From Amoebophrya sp. A120 (taxonomy: Eukaryota; Sar; Dinophyceae; Syndiniales; Amoebophryaceae): a DNA stretch of 64,000 nucleotides. Shown here piece after piece: positions 35,284 through 46,460 of this stretch. The DNA lies in contig CAJINV010000003.1 of assembly GCA_905178155.1 (NCBI GenBank), positions 8,992,709 through 9,056,708 on the forward strand, given 5' to 3'. How positions within the stretch are numbered: the stretch's first letter is position 1; each line of letters begins with the position of its first letter. The notes below the pieces were generated by a model, which had not been told where the DNA came from, searched no databases, and saw nothing but the letters and a program-made list of their open reading frames with translations. Made by a program: the position numbers and the translations under genes.

Positions 35284-37339
35284 TCAAAAACTTCCCGAAC
35301 GTGTGCAATCAAACTGTTGCAACAAAAGAGAAAAAGAAAAACGTCGTCGGACCGGAGCAGGTGCCCCTTTTAAGTTCGAAAATTCTTCGACCAATGTAAC
35401 CCCTCCTGTGGTGCTACTGGAAGACGATGACGCAGTCACGCACTCACTGAATTGCAGATGAGCCGCGAGGATATCGTATAGCTTGTCCTCCGAGGTCGCG
35501 TTCTCCAGCAGGTGCGCTCCGGAAAGCCCGAGCCAAGGACCCAATGTGTCTTCATGCAATACGCAAAGCAACCGACCTGTGCCCGCAGTCCAGGCTCGTG
35601 TCGGCAAAGTGCTCATCGCGTTTTCGTTTGAGCTTTTCCCTGGATGCTCCCTGCGGGCAAGATAGGAGTCTGTGCCTGCCGAAACGCCACCTCCGAACTT
35701 GTCTTCATCTGGAACGCAGCTTCTTTCGTCGAGCTCGAGATGACCAGACTCGCGCGGCCTGATGCTGCTGTCATTAACAAGAATAATGCTTTTCTCACAA
35801 TATGTTCTTGAACAGTCCGGGTCCCAGCATGAAGGCGTGGCTGGAGGTGTGTTCTTATTTGGGCTGTCGGCATCTATTTTTCCACATAGGGCCTGCATCA
35901 AGACGAGCGAATTCTCGTCATTTAGGACGCACGGAATGCTGGGATCAGAAACCTGCTGCTCATCATAGTCTCCCGTTTTGTAGTCTGGGGCAAGAATGCT
36001 AAAATCGAAGATAGCGATGTTGTGGCGAAACTTTGCCGCGTCCGATGGTCGCGTCGCTCCGGGAAAAATATCGTAGGCGTTTGACGCAATGCCGAAGTGG
36101 ATTGTTGAGCACGTGTTGGAAACATCATGTTCACTACCGCAATTTTTTTCTCGTGGTGAATTGTGCCGGTTCAGCCTCAGCGTGCGGACGCGAAGCTTCG
36201 CCAAGACCTGTCTGGTGTCCTCGTACAGCCAGCACTTCAGGCCACACGTGGTGGTCGGAATGGCGGCTTCTTCGCTGTGCCTTTCCCTTTGCCTCTCCCC
36301 GACGCGCTGTTTCCTGGCTCGCTCTCGTACGACATCCGGTATAATTGCGCATCTGTTCAAAAATGAACAATTTGCTCCGCTTGAACTTGAAGATGCGGCT
36401 TCGCCATGTGCTGCGCTTCCTGCACTGCTGGAACTACATGACGACGACAGAATTGTTTCTGTTTTATTTTTTCCTTGTTCGCCAGGGTCCAACCAATTGT
36501 AGTTTTTACAACGGGCGGCTGTATTTTCGGTTTCGCTTGCTGTCCTCCCGTGGTGTTGCATAGAGGGAAAGCGGGTACTAATGCAAAGAACTGCTGGTGC
36601 TGCTGGTATCACTTTCAACAAGAAGAGCCCCGCCAACTTGCCATACATATCTGACTGCGCCACATCGAATCCATCTCATTCTCAACCAATCAAAATCATG
36701 CCAATTACATTTGCTACGATCCTCAACCTGCTCTCTCTCTTTTCATTGTGAGAAGCACACCAGAAAGTGGCCGAGAGCGCCATCTGAGTGAACCGGCGCC
36801 CGGCGCACTTTTTGCAAGACGAGGAAACGAAGGCTGCACACACGCAACACCGCGGAATTATTTTTCATTAGGGCTAGCAGCAATCTGAAAGATCAGTCAC
36901 TCAGAGACCACTTTCCATCCATACCATAGAAGTTGCCGTGCCATGTACTAGCTCCGAGATATTGAGGCCCCGTGCGACCACCGCGGTTGCTGCGGATTGG
37001 AGCGGTATTCCGAAGCGCCCAGTGCAGCAAATCCCGAGCCACCCGATTGCACTCTGCGTCGCAGATCTGCTGCAGCCCCACCGGTCCCCCGGAACGCGAT
37101 CCAGAGCCCACAAAGATCAGGACTTGCGATGCCTGTTCAACTATCTTGAGAGTAAATACCCCGGTGTCGGCAAAAGCAGAAAAATAGACTTCGAAAAAAA
37201 GGTGCCCCGGATTGGATTCTTGATCAGTGCCGTATGCGAGTGCACAACTACAACTTCTCCTGCGCCTCATTTGTAGTTTGGCAGGATTACCTCCAGCTCC
37301 ATAGGAAGTAGTGCCAGCACAGGATAACGATAAGATCAA
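35284..37339 (-). CDS. Unrecognised Cys-containing protein, probably two exons
   Basis: Block 1 (about 37339 to 36930) reads GHLFFEVYFSAFADTGVFTLK ... GLQQICDAECNRVARDLLHWAL ... GASTWHGNFYG. Block 2 (about 36695 to 35284, 459 residues from a GTG within it) reads SDMYGKLAGLFLLKVIPAAP, a Ser-rich patch, then CGLKCWLYEDTRQVLAKLRVR, HFGIASNAYDIFPGATRP, a Cys-rich stretch CWDPDCSRTYCEK and a final VRRRFSFSLLLQQFD. A phase-1 donor after TTCTATG (GTATGG) and an acceptor ATGAG before ATGGATTC join the blocks in frame; other acceptors nearby are possible. No family was recognised, and the 5' end is unresolved because no convincing ATG lies at the top of block 1. Confidence 0.45.
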
Positions 37340-37344
37340 ACTAG

Positions 37345-37380
37345 AAACCCTAAAACCCTAGTAGAACCCATTAAACCCTG
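37345..37380. repeat. Interstitial telomere-like repeat
   Basis: Four degenerate copies of a CCCTAAA-type unit (AAACCCTAAAACCCTAG, then AACCCATTAAACCCTG) lie between, and slightly into, two minus-strand genes. TTTAGGG is the telomere unit of many dinoflagellates and plants. Here the stretch is only about 36 bp and lies internally. Confidence 0.5.
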
Positions 37381-40300
37381 AGAGGCCAGCAAAGGATAAG
37401 AAAAGGGCGCAGCCTCATCTTCTCTTTCACAAATAGAAATATACATAAGTAGTATGCAAGAATGTAATCGCTTCTGGAGTCTGTCCTGAGTCTAATAGCT
37501 TCTGGAATTGTTTCGTTTTGCTTCTGGCACGATAAACGGTAAGGGGCGGGACGAGGGGGGGTTGTGCAGTCGCATTCCCATATTCTGATCAGTATCTGCA
37601 CGGTCTCCATCAGCAAAGAGTTCTCCCCATGGAGGCCAAAACGGAAGAAGATCTCGCAGGTTGCATTTCCGGCTTCCCGATGACCTTGAGAATTATCCCG
37701 TGTCTGGCAGTAGCGGGCGTACGCGTAAGGCTCCAGGACAACAAAAACGCCCTCGCTTTGTATCCAATATCGAAGCTCCAGCTCGTCGGGAACAATCACG
37801 CACTTCGGAATTAGATCGCAATCCACTGCAAGGACATTTTCCACGGACAGGTTGACGCCCTCAGACCGAAACATGACGTCGAGAGCGGTGTTCAGAGTAT
37901 GATCAACTCGTCGACGCAACATATTATCTTCCCCTGGGCCTTCGCTGTCACGATCGCTAGACGTGGTCTCTTTCCTTGTTTCGTCCCGCTGCACGTCGTG
38001 AAGACGCAGGTCGTCCCTCACCTTCTTGTGATCCGCATCTGCTGCAGCACCTGCGTCATCAACATGATTCGCATTGTTTAGCTGATTGCAGGAAGCGAGC
38101 CTTTCGAGCAAATACTCGCGGCTTCGAAGGTCCCTGCAATTTGCGAAGAGCACCCATGTCGCTTGGAAGGATCGCATATCGCCGATCTCGATTGTTTTCA
38201 GCGTTGATGTCGCCTTTGCACCAGGACGAGCATCCCCCTCATCTTCAATTTTAGACCGGAGTCCCTCGCGTTGTGTAGTTCCGGGGAAGGTGCTCGTCGT
38301 CTGGTCCTTCGTGTTGCCATCACCTTCACGTCGACTGGTGGTCGCGCTTGGTACGATTTCCGGTCGTACTTGCCGTACTACGCGACCAGCTCCTGGAAGT
38401 GTGCAATTATTCCCAGTCGGTTCTTGGGTCGTGGTAATCGTATCTATGTCAAGAGCATCACCATTCAGATGAAGATTACGAGTGCAAGGTGCCTTGTCTT
38501 GCTCCAGGTCGTCCAGGGTGAACGCGGGAAGAGACTCTTTCTTGCTTTCAACACTGCCCTGTTCAGCGGTGCTCCTAGCAGCACCTGAAGAGTGTGAGAT
38601 TGAGATCGCTCCATCGTGAGAATTCGTCTGCCAAGTGTCGTGGCTTTTGGGTTCGCTTTTCTCGCCTTGCTGTTGTTTATCAAGCGCTGCATTATTTGTT
38701 GCGGCTCGACGTCCTTCACCTCTGCAGAGATCTCGAGGAAAGACGAGCAACTCGCGCTCTAGCCGCGAGACAATCTTTTCTTCATGGGTTAGCGCTTGCG
38801 CGGAAGGTGGCACGTCCTCGTGTACCCGAGTTTTCCACTTTCGGTTGTTCGCCCCTACTTCTGTCTCTTGGCCGACCCGCGACCGCAGCACTGGCGCAAA
38901 GGCAAAAGCTCCACCTCGTGCTCGGTGCAGCAAGGTAAAACGCAATGCGTTCTGGGGGGCGGTCTGCAGAAAAATGCAGACTTTTGTAGCTGGGACCGGA
39001 GTCGCGAACTGACATAGGTGAATCACCAGATCGTTTCGGTTTCTTTTACTTTCCTGTTCTGCAGCTTTATTGAAAGGGACACCTTTAGACCCTCCCGAAA
39101 AATTATCCACATCATCGACGAAGCGACTAGTGGCGAGCAGAACTCTTGCTGTGTTCGGAAAGGCTTGCACGTCCACAGAGGCAATCAGTTCGAGGCTTTG
39201 TTCCCTCCACTCGACGGCGTCCCTTTCTTCTTCTTGCTCACCACGAACGTCGTGCATGTTTCGGTAAATCCGTAAACCCTGCCGGCCTGCGCCCGCGACA
39301 AAATCCACCTGAAGGACAAGCGTTCTTTCTTTACCCGACTTCAGTGCTTGCTCCTCGTCCTCCTGCTCCAACAACGACCTCGCATCTTTCGCGGAGAAAT
39401 CGTGCGTGAACGACCGCAGCACGACCTGGTGGCGCGGCTTCCGTGAAGAGTTACAACCGTTATCATGATTCTTCGGCTTCGAGATGGGGTAGTTGCGCTG
39501 CTGCCATTCGTCGCACACGCCACGACCCCCGATCGCTTCCTCCGCAAACCGAGTTGCAAAAAAATGCTTCAAAATCAAAGCTGAGCACGATTCATCTTCA
39601 TACACAGCAGAGCTGGCAGCGTTTGCTTTGCGGTAGGAAAGACTGTCCTCGTTGCTGGAACCTGCGACAGCTTGGCGAATGGCCGCCTCCCACAAGATGC
39701 TCAATTTCTGCTTGTTGAGGTGGTGAGTAACACCCTGTGCCCAAAATTCCAGGTTTTGCAAATCACCATGTTCCGCCTCCGATGTTGGTCGTTCACGAGG
39801 ATCAGGATCTTTTTCGTCAGGATAGCGCTGGCTCGCCTTTGTCGATGGAGATGACAAATTGCAATGGTTAGACGTAAATCTAGACGCGCCTTTTTCCCCA
39901 CGTGCAGCGCAAGTAGCTACCCCAATGTGCACAGGGCCCCGGGGACGGCTTGGCAAAATTGACCCTCCCGTACCCCTACAACCCGCTAGGAAAACGCTCG
40001 TCGCGGCATTTGTCGTCACAAATTCATCTTGATCTTCATCTTCCCTGTTGTCGCTCGCGCTCGCACTTCCCCAACCCTTGCTCTTGCGAGCTAGAAGCTC
40101 CACCTCCCGAAATCCAACAACCTTGCCTGGGTCGCTGGATGGCACAGGTGCCCAAACGGCGGCTGCGCCTGCGCGTCCTGCATTGTTAATCATGCCATGT
40201 CGTGTCTCATCGCTCGGCTCTACTAGTGCGTCCCGGAGGAGCGCCTGCCGGAAGTTATGTGCGGCGGCTGCGATAAGGGTCGACAAGGAAAACGATCTTG

Positions 40301-42290
40301 GTGAGGACAATGCGTCGGCGGATGCCTGCTCTTCTTCGGCCGATTGGAGTGCCAGGCCAAAAAATGGATGCCTCGTTGTCAGCTCATCGATGGCGGACGA
40401 TAAGGTCGTGGTCAACGCGCAGGGAGGAGACGAGTGCCGTTCTACGTCTCTCCGTGATGGTGCTATTTTTTCGACTGCGCTGGCCAAAGATGAAGGAGCC
40501 GGCTCCCGTGTCCAGGTTGTACCACGACTGGTGTCACCGATGTCGTTGAAATACGCTGTAGCTGCAGCAGCAGCCCCTTGTTGCAAGGTTGTTTCGTTAC
40601 CATCAGCTTTTCTAGACGTCGCACAAACGGCCGACGTCGAGGCTTCTTCACCTCGTGAAGTAGAATGCTCATCTGCAATTACATCGCCGGTGTTTGTAGC
40701 AGTCGTAGCATCAATACAATCACTTCTGGAGGTCGTGCTGTGAGCTGTAGTAGCAAGAACTCTTTGATCAGAAATTTCTGTGGCGGAAGATGCTTCTGAA
40801 TCCAAAACGCTGCCTAGGATTACAGCCATGTCGGGTAGCACAGCAGCCGAAAAATCATTATTGTACGCCGTCCATGTCGTAGTCGTTCTGCTGCAGCTCG
40901 TCCGCAGTGACTCAAATTTACAGTTGCCACTGTCTTCCGGCCCGTTTACTTGCTCTGTCTCTCGTGTTGTGCACGGATCCATACTGGCAAGGAGCTGTGC
41001 CCACCACCAAAACCGAAGATCCAGTGCAGGATTTTTGTGGTCACCGTCTACCGCGTGCGCATCTACTGCCAACGGACTTCTAAGTCTTCTCGCAATGCAA
41101 TTCATTTTTGAGGCCACACTCCGCCGAAAGCTTTCGCCGAGTTCCTCTGGGTAGTGCGCACTTTTACCAATGCCAGGAAGAGACACAGAAGTACCAGCAG
41201 GCGGTAGCTGGCCATTTGCGCGAGCTGCAGCACCACCTGCTAGCCAAAGCGGCTGCTGTTGCGCTGCGAAATTCTGATGAAATGGTGCAGGCACGACGGG
41301 AGTGCCATCTTCCCGCCCTGCGACCGAGCTACAAGAGGGATCGAGGATGCTCGACCGCCGCGGCAGTTTCACGTAGCGGCTCGGGCTCCCCGTGGCTATG
41401 TCGTTCACCCTACCGTTCGCCGCCCCTGGCGAGGTTGGCAAATCATGTCGCTGTCGCCGCGTGGCCGCAACAGCGCTGCTTTCGGAATGTAGATCGTCGA
41501 CATCAGCAGACCGGTCAAAGGAATCCTCCTCGATATAGGAACTGTGCTCCTGACTCCACGATGAACTTGAGTTGTCTCTTTCCACGTCTCCTGGGTAGTC
41601 TTGTTCGTGGTCGAGGAAGGGGCTGTTGCTGCCCGGCTGCTGCGGTTGCTGTCGGTGCTGCGGTCCAGCTCCAGCGGCAGTTCCCAGGGTAGCGTTCCCC
41701 CGGCCGCCTTCCACCAAATACGCACCAGCATCGTGACAGCCACTACGCCCGGATGCATTTAATGACCGAATCGTCGAGTCGACCAACAGGCAAATGAAAT
41801 AGTACCCCTGATCGGGCGAGAGATGGTATCTTGTTTGCGATCGGCCAGCGGTAGCGTCAGCCGGCAGGAGCCGAGGGTCAACGGCAGCCACATCGTTCCT
41901 CCAGGGCGAAACCGAAAAATCAGAAACTGAAAAAATATCTGAGGCGGGGGCGATCTGCCCGCCAAAAATATTTTCATCATCACGATGTGGCAGTCCTGGT
42001 AAGAAAACGCTTTTGGCAAACCCCACAATACCACTCGTGTGGGTACCGCCAGTCGCTTTCGTGTGAGTTGTCTGCGATGCAGTACCGCCAATCGCTTTCG
42101 TGCAGGACCCTTTGTCTGCGATGGAGGAGCCCGAGGTCGATGGCGACCATTCAACAACAGAAGGAAGGGCGTTGCTTTTCATGGCGGCGTTGGTCTCGCG
42201 CTCGCGCATTCTGAGTCGTATGGGAGTACACAACCCGTCCCGCTCAACATCTTCATTATTTGTCAACATTTTCATCAACAGCAACATCAT
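37371..42290 (-). CDS. Unrecognised 1639-residue protein
   Basis: One uninterrupted frame from an ATG at 42290 (MMLLLMKMLTNNEDVE) to a stop at 37371. The length and the absence of stops on this strand make it a real coding region, although many residues are low-complexity Ser/Ala/Gly/Thr. Near residues 60-90 there is a short internal repeat (TKAIGGTASQ / TKATGGTHTS). More ordered, hydrophobic-patterned parts appear late: about residues 1020-1170 (LVLQVDFVAGAGRQGLRIYR, KVCIFLQTAPQNALRF) and near the C-terminus (DCDLIPKCVIVPDELELRYW, CEIFFRFGLHGENSLL). No family was recognised, and no signal peptide or membrane segment is obvious. It may be joined to further 3' exons, since telomere-like DNA and the next gene follow within 40 bp. 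Confidence 0.6.
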   Translation of the reverse strand: MMLLLMKMLTNNEDVERDGLCTPIRLRMRERETNAAMKSNALPSVVEWSPSTSGSSIADKGSCTKAIGGTASQTTHTKATGGTHTSGIVGFAKSVFLPGLPHRDDENIFGGQIAPASDIFSVSDFSVSPWRNDVAAVDPRLLPADATAGRSQTRYHLSPDQGYYFICLLVDSTIRSLNASGRSGCHDAGAYLVEGGRGNATLGTAAGAGPQHRQQPQQPGSNSPFLDHEQDYPGDVERDNSSSSWSQEHSSYIEEDSFDRSADVDDLHSESSAVAATRRQRHDLPTSPGAANGRVNDIATGSPSRYVKLPRRSSILDPSCSSVAGREDGTPVVPAPFHQNFAAQQQPLWLAGGAAARANGQLPPAGTSVSLPGIGKSAHYPEELGESFRRSVASKMNCIARRLRSPLAVDAHAVDGDHKNPALDLRFWWWAQLLASMDPCTTRETEQVNGPEDSGNCKFESLRTSCSRTTTTWTAYNNDFSAAVLPDMAVILGSVLDSEASSATEISDQRVLATTAHSTTSRSDCIDATTATNTGDVIADEHSTSRGEEASTSAVCATSRKADGNETTLQQGAAAAATAYFNDIGDTSRGTTWTREPAPSSLASAVEKIAPSRRDVERHSSPPCALTTTLSSAIDELTTRHPFFGLALQSAEEEQASADALSSPRSFSLSTLIAAAAHNFRQALLRDALVEPSDETRHGMINNAGRAGAAAVWAPVPSSDPGKVVGFREVELLARKSKGWGSASASDNREDEDQDEFVTTNAATSVFLAGCRGTGGSILPSRPRGPVHIGVATCAARGEKGASRFTSNHCNLSSPSTKASQRYPDEKDPDPRERPTSEAEHGDLQNLEFWAQGVTHHLNKQKLSILWEAAIRQAVAGSSNEDSLSYRKANAASSAVYEDESCSALILKHFFATRFAEEAIGGRGVCDEWQQRNYPISKPKNHDNGCNSSRKPRHQVVLRSFTHDFSAKDARSLLEQEDEEQALKSGKERTLVLQVDFVAGAGRQGLRIYRNMHDVRGEQEEERDAVEWREQSLELIASVDVQAFPNTARVLLATSRFVDDVDNFSGGSKGVPFNKAAEQESKRNRNDLVIHLCQFATPVPATKVCIFLQTAPQNALRFTLLHRARGGAFAFAPVLRSRVGQETEVGANNRKWKTRVHEDVPPSAQALTHEEKIVSRLERELLVFPRDLCRGEGRRAATNNAALDKQQQGEKSEPKSHDTWQTNSHDGAISISHSSGAARSTAEQGSVESKKESLPAFTLDDLEQDKAPCTRNLHLNGDALDIDTITTTQEPTGNNCTLPGAGRVVRQVRPEIVPSATTSRREGDGNTKDQTTSTFPGTTQREGLRSKIEDEGDARPGAKATSTLKTIEIGDMRSFQATWVLFANCRDLRSREYLLERLASCNQLNNANHVDDAGAAADADHKKVRDDLRLHDVQRDETRKETTSSDRDSEGPGEDNMLRRRVDHTLNTALDVMFRSEGVNLSVENVLAVDCDLIPKCVIVPDELELRYWIQSEGVFVVLEPYAYARYCQTRDNSQGHREAGNATCEIFFRFGLHGENSLLMETVQILIRIWECDCTTPPRPAPYRLSCQKQNETIPEAIRLRTDSRSDYILAYYLCIFLFVKEKMRLRPFLILCWPLRV

Positions 42291-42442
42291 GCTTCACGTG
42301 TTAATAAAGATAAACAGAAAGCGGAAGCGCTGCCGAGCTTCGTGTTAATAAAAACTCATCTTTCGCGTTCGGGTTCGACGTGACCGCACGGCTACATACA
42401 GTCCGTCTCGGACCGACGTACTATTACCGCATGATGAATTTG

Positions 42443-45400
42443 TCAATCTGATGTTGGTGTCCGTCTGTAGCTATCGTTGTGTCCCTTCCTGCTGTTCATG
42501 CATCGATTAAAATGCGAGCGCGAGCAGGGAGAATTGTGCACTATCGTATGTCTTTCAAGTATCTTAACAGCGTCCGCAATGCAGTTCGTTCTACTTCTGT
42601 TTGTTGCCGGGCGTAGACCGTGTCTGGCGCACGGCTGCTGCTGAGCGACTGGTCGCAATTGCTCAACGTCCACTCCCCGATCATCATGACGCTCCTGTTG
42701 TTCTTCATTTGCCATAATCATCTTGTTCCTGACACTGGAACTACCCAAAAGAGGACTCAGCTGGTAGTCCACGAAGACTTGGCTAGGCCGTCCAGAAGTA
42801 GCTCTCCAAAGGCTACTAATGTTTTCACTCACAGACGAGAGTCGACGCAGAATGCTGATGTCATCCTTATTGGAACCAACGGCATCCGGTGACGGAAATG
42901 AGCCGGCGGTGAGTCGTGGCCGGGCTCCTGCAAAATCGCACTCAGAAGTGGTCTTGATCGCCGGCAAATATCCAGGGGCCGCGGATCCGCTGAGCTCACT
43001 GGAATCGGACGCCTTCGGTGACGATTTTGACGCGCATTCGGAAGGACGGCCCCCCAGTGAACGCAGCATTGTGTCAGTGCCTTCTGTGCCGGAGGAGGAG
43101 GAGCTCAGGTATACAAGGCGGTCAGCAAAGGGGTCGTACGCGACTCGTTCCCACGCCGGCGCATGCGCCAAAACAAGCTGGTACAAGCTGTAGCCTCCCA
43201 TTGCTGCGCACCTCCCCTCAACCAGAAACAAAGCCTCGCGCACACCATCAGAATCAGTATGAGCCTCCTCGCAACCAGCACCTATGTCGTCGCGGTCTCG
43301 TCTCTCCTGCGCCCGGGACCCAGTTTCTTCTCTCCAGTCCCAAGATGCTTTTTTTTCTATCTTCAAAGTGCAGTGTATGAGATCGACAAGAAAAAGTAGC
43401 TCATCCTCGTCGTGATATGGCGCTCGGGTCGGACGTGGAGTTGCGTACCGGCTCTGCAATATTCTTGGCTTTAAGCCACGCCTGGCCACAAACTTTTTCT
43501 GCAGCATGGGTCGGGATTGGCCACCGACGTCGTTTGGAATCCAGTTTCCGTTTGCGTCAACATACCGACCTGCTGGACCTGACATACTACCACGAAAATA
43601 TCCTTCTCCTGGTGGGTCTGCAAACACCGGCGTCTCGATCTTGTAGACATCCTCGGCTTGCCCGCAGAAATCTCTTTCTACCGTGATTGATGATGAGTCA
43701 TGATCTGCAGGAGCTGCAGCACCCTGCTGCTCAGCCCCATGACTCTTCTTTTTCTTGGTCATTACGAACGGCGAGGCTGGTGGCCGCATCTTTACTTCTG
43801 TACAGCTGTCTCCTGTCCGGAAACGTTGCTGCGGATGCCGGAAGTAAATCATGCTGGCTTTCTCGGGTCCAATCTCAAGTGTATCTTCCGCGTCGGCCAA
43901 GAAAGTATGGCCGAGGGCGTACCGGTCAGATATTTCTCTCAGCGCCACAGCCAGTCGCGTCCGCGCTCTTATACGCCCTTGGTCCACCTCGGTTTGCTTC
44001 GAAAGCTCGCCCAGTTTTCTCTTCATAATTTCGTGATCTGCCGCAAAGTCAGAGGCTGAGGTAGATGCGGCACCAGCAGAAGTTCGATTGTATAGGTCAG
44101 CGAGAAAACTCACCGCTCGCGCATTCGCTTTCGCTGTCGCACTCACGTGCTGCTCAGGAGGGTGTGTCGACAGCACGGTCGTCGCCGACATCTTCTGGGA
44201 CGAGTCTATGGATCCACTATTCGCCAAACATGCGTATTTGCATTTGCTCGAAATATTGAAAAATCCTCAATAGATATTGATATGAAACGCCACCCATATG
44301 AACATACGCCGTACCCTCCAAATCCCCTCCCCAGCTCAGCGCCAGCGAAGCAAGTTCACCATGCGCATGCCCCTACTTCTTTCGCTGTATTCCCATTCAC
44401 TGGCGCAACTACAAAAAGACTAATCGACATCGGTTCACTTCTGGCTCTTTCCCGCATCGCTGACACGGCCGCCAGGGCACAGCCATTCGCTGAGTTATCA
44501 GTTCCCTGCGCGTCTCAATCAAAGTCGGAAGACAATTTCTAATCCGAAAAATGAAAACAATCAACACCGGAAGGGTTCCAAAAATGAAATCAAGTAGCCA
44601 TCTCTGGCCTGGTGAGGCAACACAGAAAAACCCAAGCAACCTCCACACACACCATAGCGCGCGGGCAGTCGGGATATGACGTGGGGGGCCTACCCCTACG
44701 GCACCCGGGCCACGAAGAAGCGGAGCCCGAAGGCGGAACCGCGGCGCGGAGGTTAATTTGTTTTGGGGGAATTCGGATTCTTTTTGCGATTTTCAGCTGA
44801 GGGACAACATGGCGCGAAAATTTTATTTTGTGAAAAAGCGCGCCGAGAAAATTAAATTTAGGATGTTGGGTGTTTTGACCCAACCTGCGCCGCAGGTTTG
44901 TGCAGGTTGGGTCAAAACACCCAACCTGGCAGCGGTCGAGGAGGTTCGGCCGTTGCCAGAAACGGACAACATTCGCGACGAAAAAACCGTGGCTGTTCGG
45001 AACAGCCGCGGCGTTTTCATCATTTTCTCCGTCGTTGCCGTCTAGCTGAAAAGGCGCGCGCGACCTCGGGACGCTTCAATGCGGAAGCTTTCGTCTTTAT
45101 CAACTCCTTCAAAGACGAAGAAGCCTGCAAATTCCACCACTCCGCTCTGCTGTTTTTGAGTCGTTTCACCAGCAGGGCCGACGAGTTGGATAATATCCCA
45201 AGAAAAAAGTTGCACAATTACACACTGCGTTGCAGGCCAAGCAAGACAGACAAGCTCTGTCATGCCGGATATACATAGGAGCCTAATTTCGTATGTGTTT
45301 TCCCGTAGGATTTCTGCATTGCAGGTTTTCTCTCTCGTGCAGAGAAATTCGCGTTGCTGAATTCACTACAAGTGTGTAACTGCATACACTTTTTTCGTGG

Positions 45401-46261
45401 GATAGATAAGAGTGGCGATTCAATACTTATCGAGGAATTTTCAATAAACCGGCCAAATCTAAATACGCAGGTTTGGGTATATCGTGGGTCCATAGCCGAC
45501 ATCTTCTGGGACGAGTCGTGCACGTCTTGTTCAATCGTGCCACGCACTACTTGCAACGTACTGTCGCAGTTCTTGTTCGCCTGGAACGCGTCCACTTCCC
45601 AGTTGTCCCTTTCTTCACGGTGATGTTGTAACAGTTGTCGCGCAAGACGAACACCTTCGTGGTCAGCACCCTCCACCTGCAGCAGCGTCGTGAACTTCTC
45701 GTCTTGTTCAACGAGGTCGTTGTCCGCCTCATTTACATTTCCCATCTCCTCAGGCCTTTTGGATTCGCCGGTGCGACCGGAATGCATGCGCAATTCGCTT
45801 CCACCATTTTGTCGCGCGCTCAGCATTGACATTGTACCTGCTCGTCCCTGGTCTGCGATTGTTCTCCGAGCGTGTGCGTCCTCGTCTCTCTGCGATGACA
45901 AACGCGTCCTCTTTGCCGAATCGTCGTGGATGTTTTGACGCAAAACAGTCAGGCGGTTCTTCAGCCTTGCGATGCGATTGCGCTCTTCGCCAAGTTGTTC
46001 CTCCGCTTGAGTAGAAGTAGATGGCAGGGTCAGCAAGCCTTTCTGTGCAGCTTGTAGCAGCCGTCGGACACGACTTTCGTTCGCGGAAATCTCGTCGTGA
46101 TTGTGATTAGGTCTAGTTGTCGTTGTGAGTTGTAACCGGCCTGAGGACCGAGATGTTGAGCTCGGGGTTGACTTTGATTCAGGAAATGAAATAAGCTGCG
46201 TCACTGTTACATACTGGAGCATGCAAGTCAGAACTCTGCGCCTGCTTGCTAGGGTAGGCAT
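42443..46261 (-). CDS. Unrecognised coiled-coil/disordered protein interrupted by a 1.3-kb repeat-bounded intron-like element
   Basis: Two coding blocks read in the same frame: 45495-46261 (starts MPTLASRRRVLTC) and 42443-44183. Each originally runs through one copy of a 23-bp direct repeat that encodes DSSQKMSA. Removing the element plus one repeat copy (44184-45494) joins them in frame to about 835 residues. Block 1 has a coiled-coil-like stretch (LGEERNRIARLKNRLTVLRQ) and ends DNWEVDAFQANKNCD. Block 2 continues TTVLSTHPPEQ, then KRKLGELSKQTEVDQGRIRA (helical), a short aromatic patch (GYFRGSMSGPAGRYVDANG) and a long Ser-rich tail. No known family recognised. The peptide DSSQKMSA at both junctions strongly suggests one gene rather than two. 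Confidence 0.6.
44184..45517 (-). mobile_element. Introner-like element: ~75-bp inverted repeats flanked by 23-bp direct repeats
   Basis: The 23-bp sequences at 44184-44206 and 45495-45517 are identical and in the same orientation. Directly inside them, 44207-44281 and the reverse complement of 45420-45494 match at roughly three quarters of positions and share TATGGA at the outer ends and TGCGTATTT inside. The 1288-bp interior has no recognisable transposase, but holds two hairpins (44865-44925 and 44991-45008). Removing the element plus one repeat copy restores the host gene's frame, while the interior itself has in-frame stops. The layout is that of a terminal-inverted-repeat element with a target-site duplication that behaves as an intron. 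No GT-AG pair at the repeat boundaries fits, so splicing would be non-canonical. Confidence 0.72.
44865..44925. repeat. Perfect 24-bp hairpin inside the intron-like element
   Basis: 44865-44888 is exactly the reverse complement of 44902-44925, with a 13-base loop. Each arm is itself nearly palindromic (GGTTGGGTCAAAACACCCAA). A second small hairpin follows at 44991-45008 (GGCTGTTC and GAACAGCC). Confidence 0.85.
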
Positions 46262-46460
46262 GCGCGAGGACGCGGGTCCTCATCTTCATCTTCTTGTTCT
46301 GTGCCTACTTCTCATTAACATGTTTCTCTTTCTTCTTGATGAAACTTGCTTTTCGTCCTGGCCACCAGCAAAAGCAGCCCAGAATATGTGCTATGTATGT
46401 GATCTATGTGGTCGTGCGCCATAGAAGCAAATCACAGTGATGTAGCCTAATTTATTCGCC

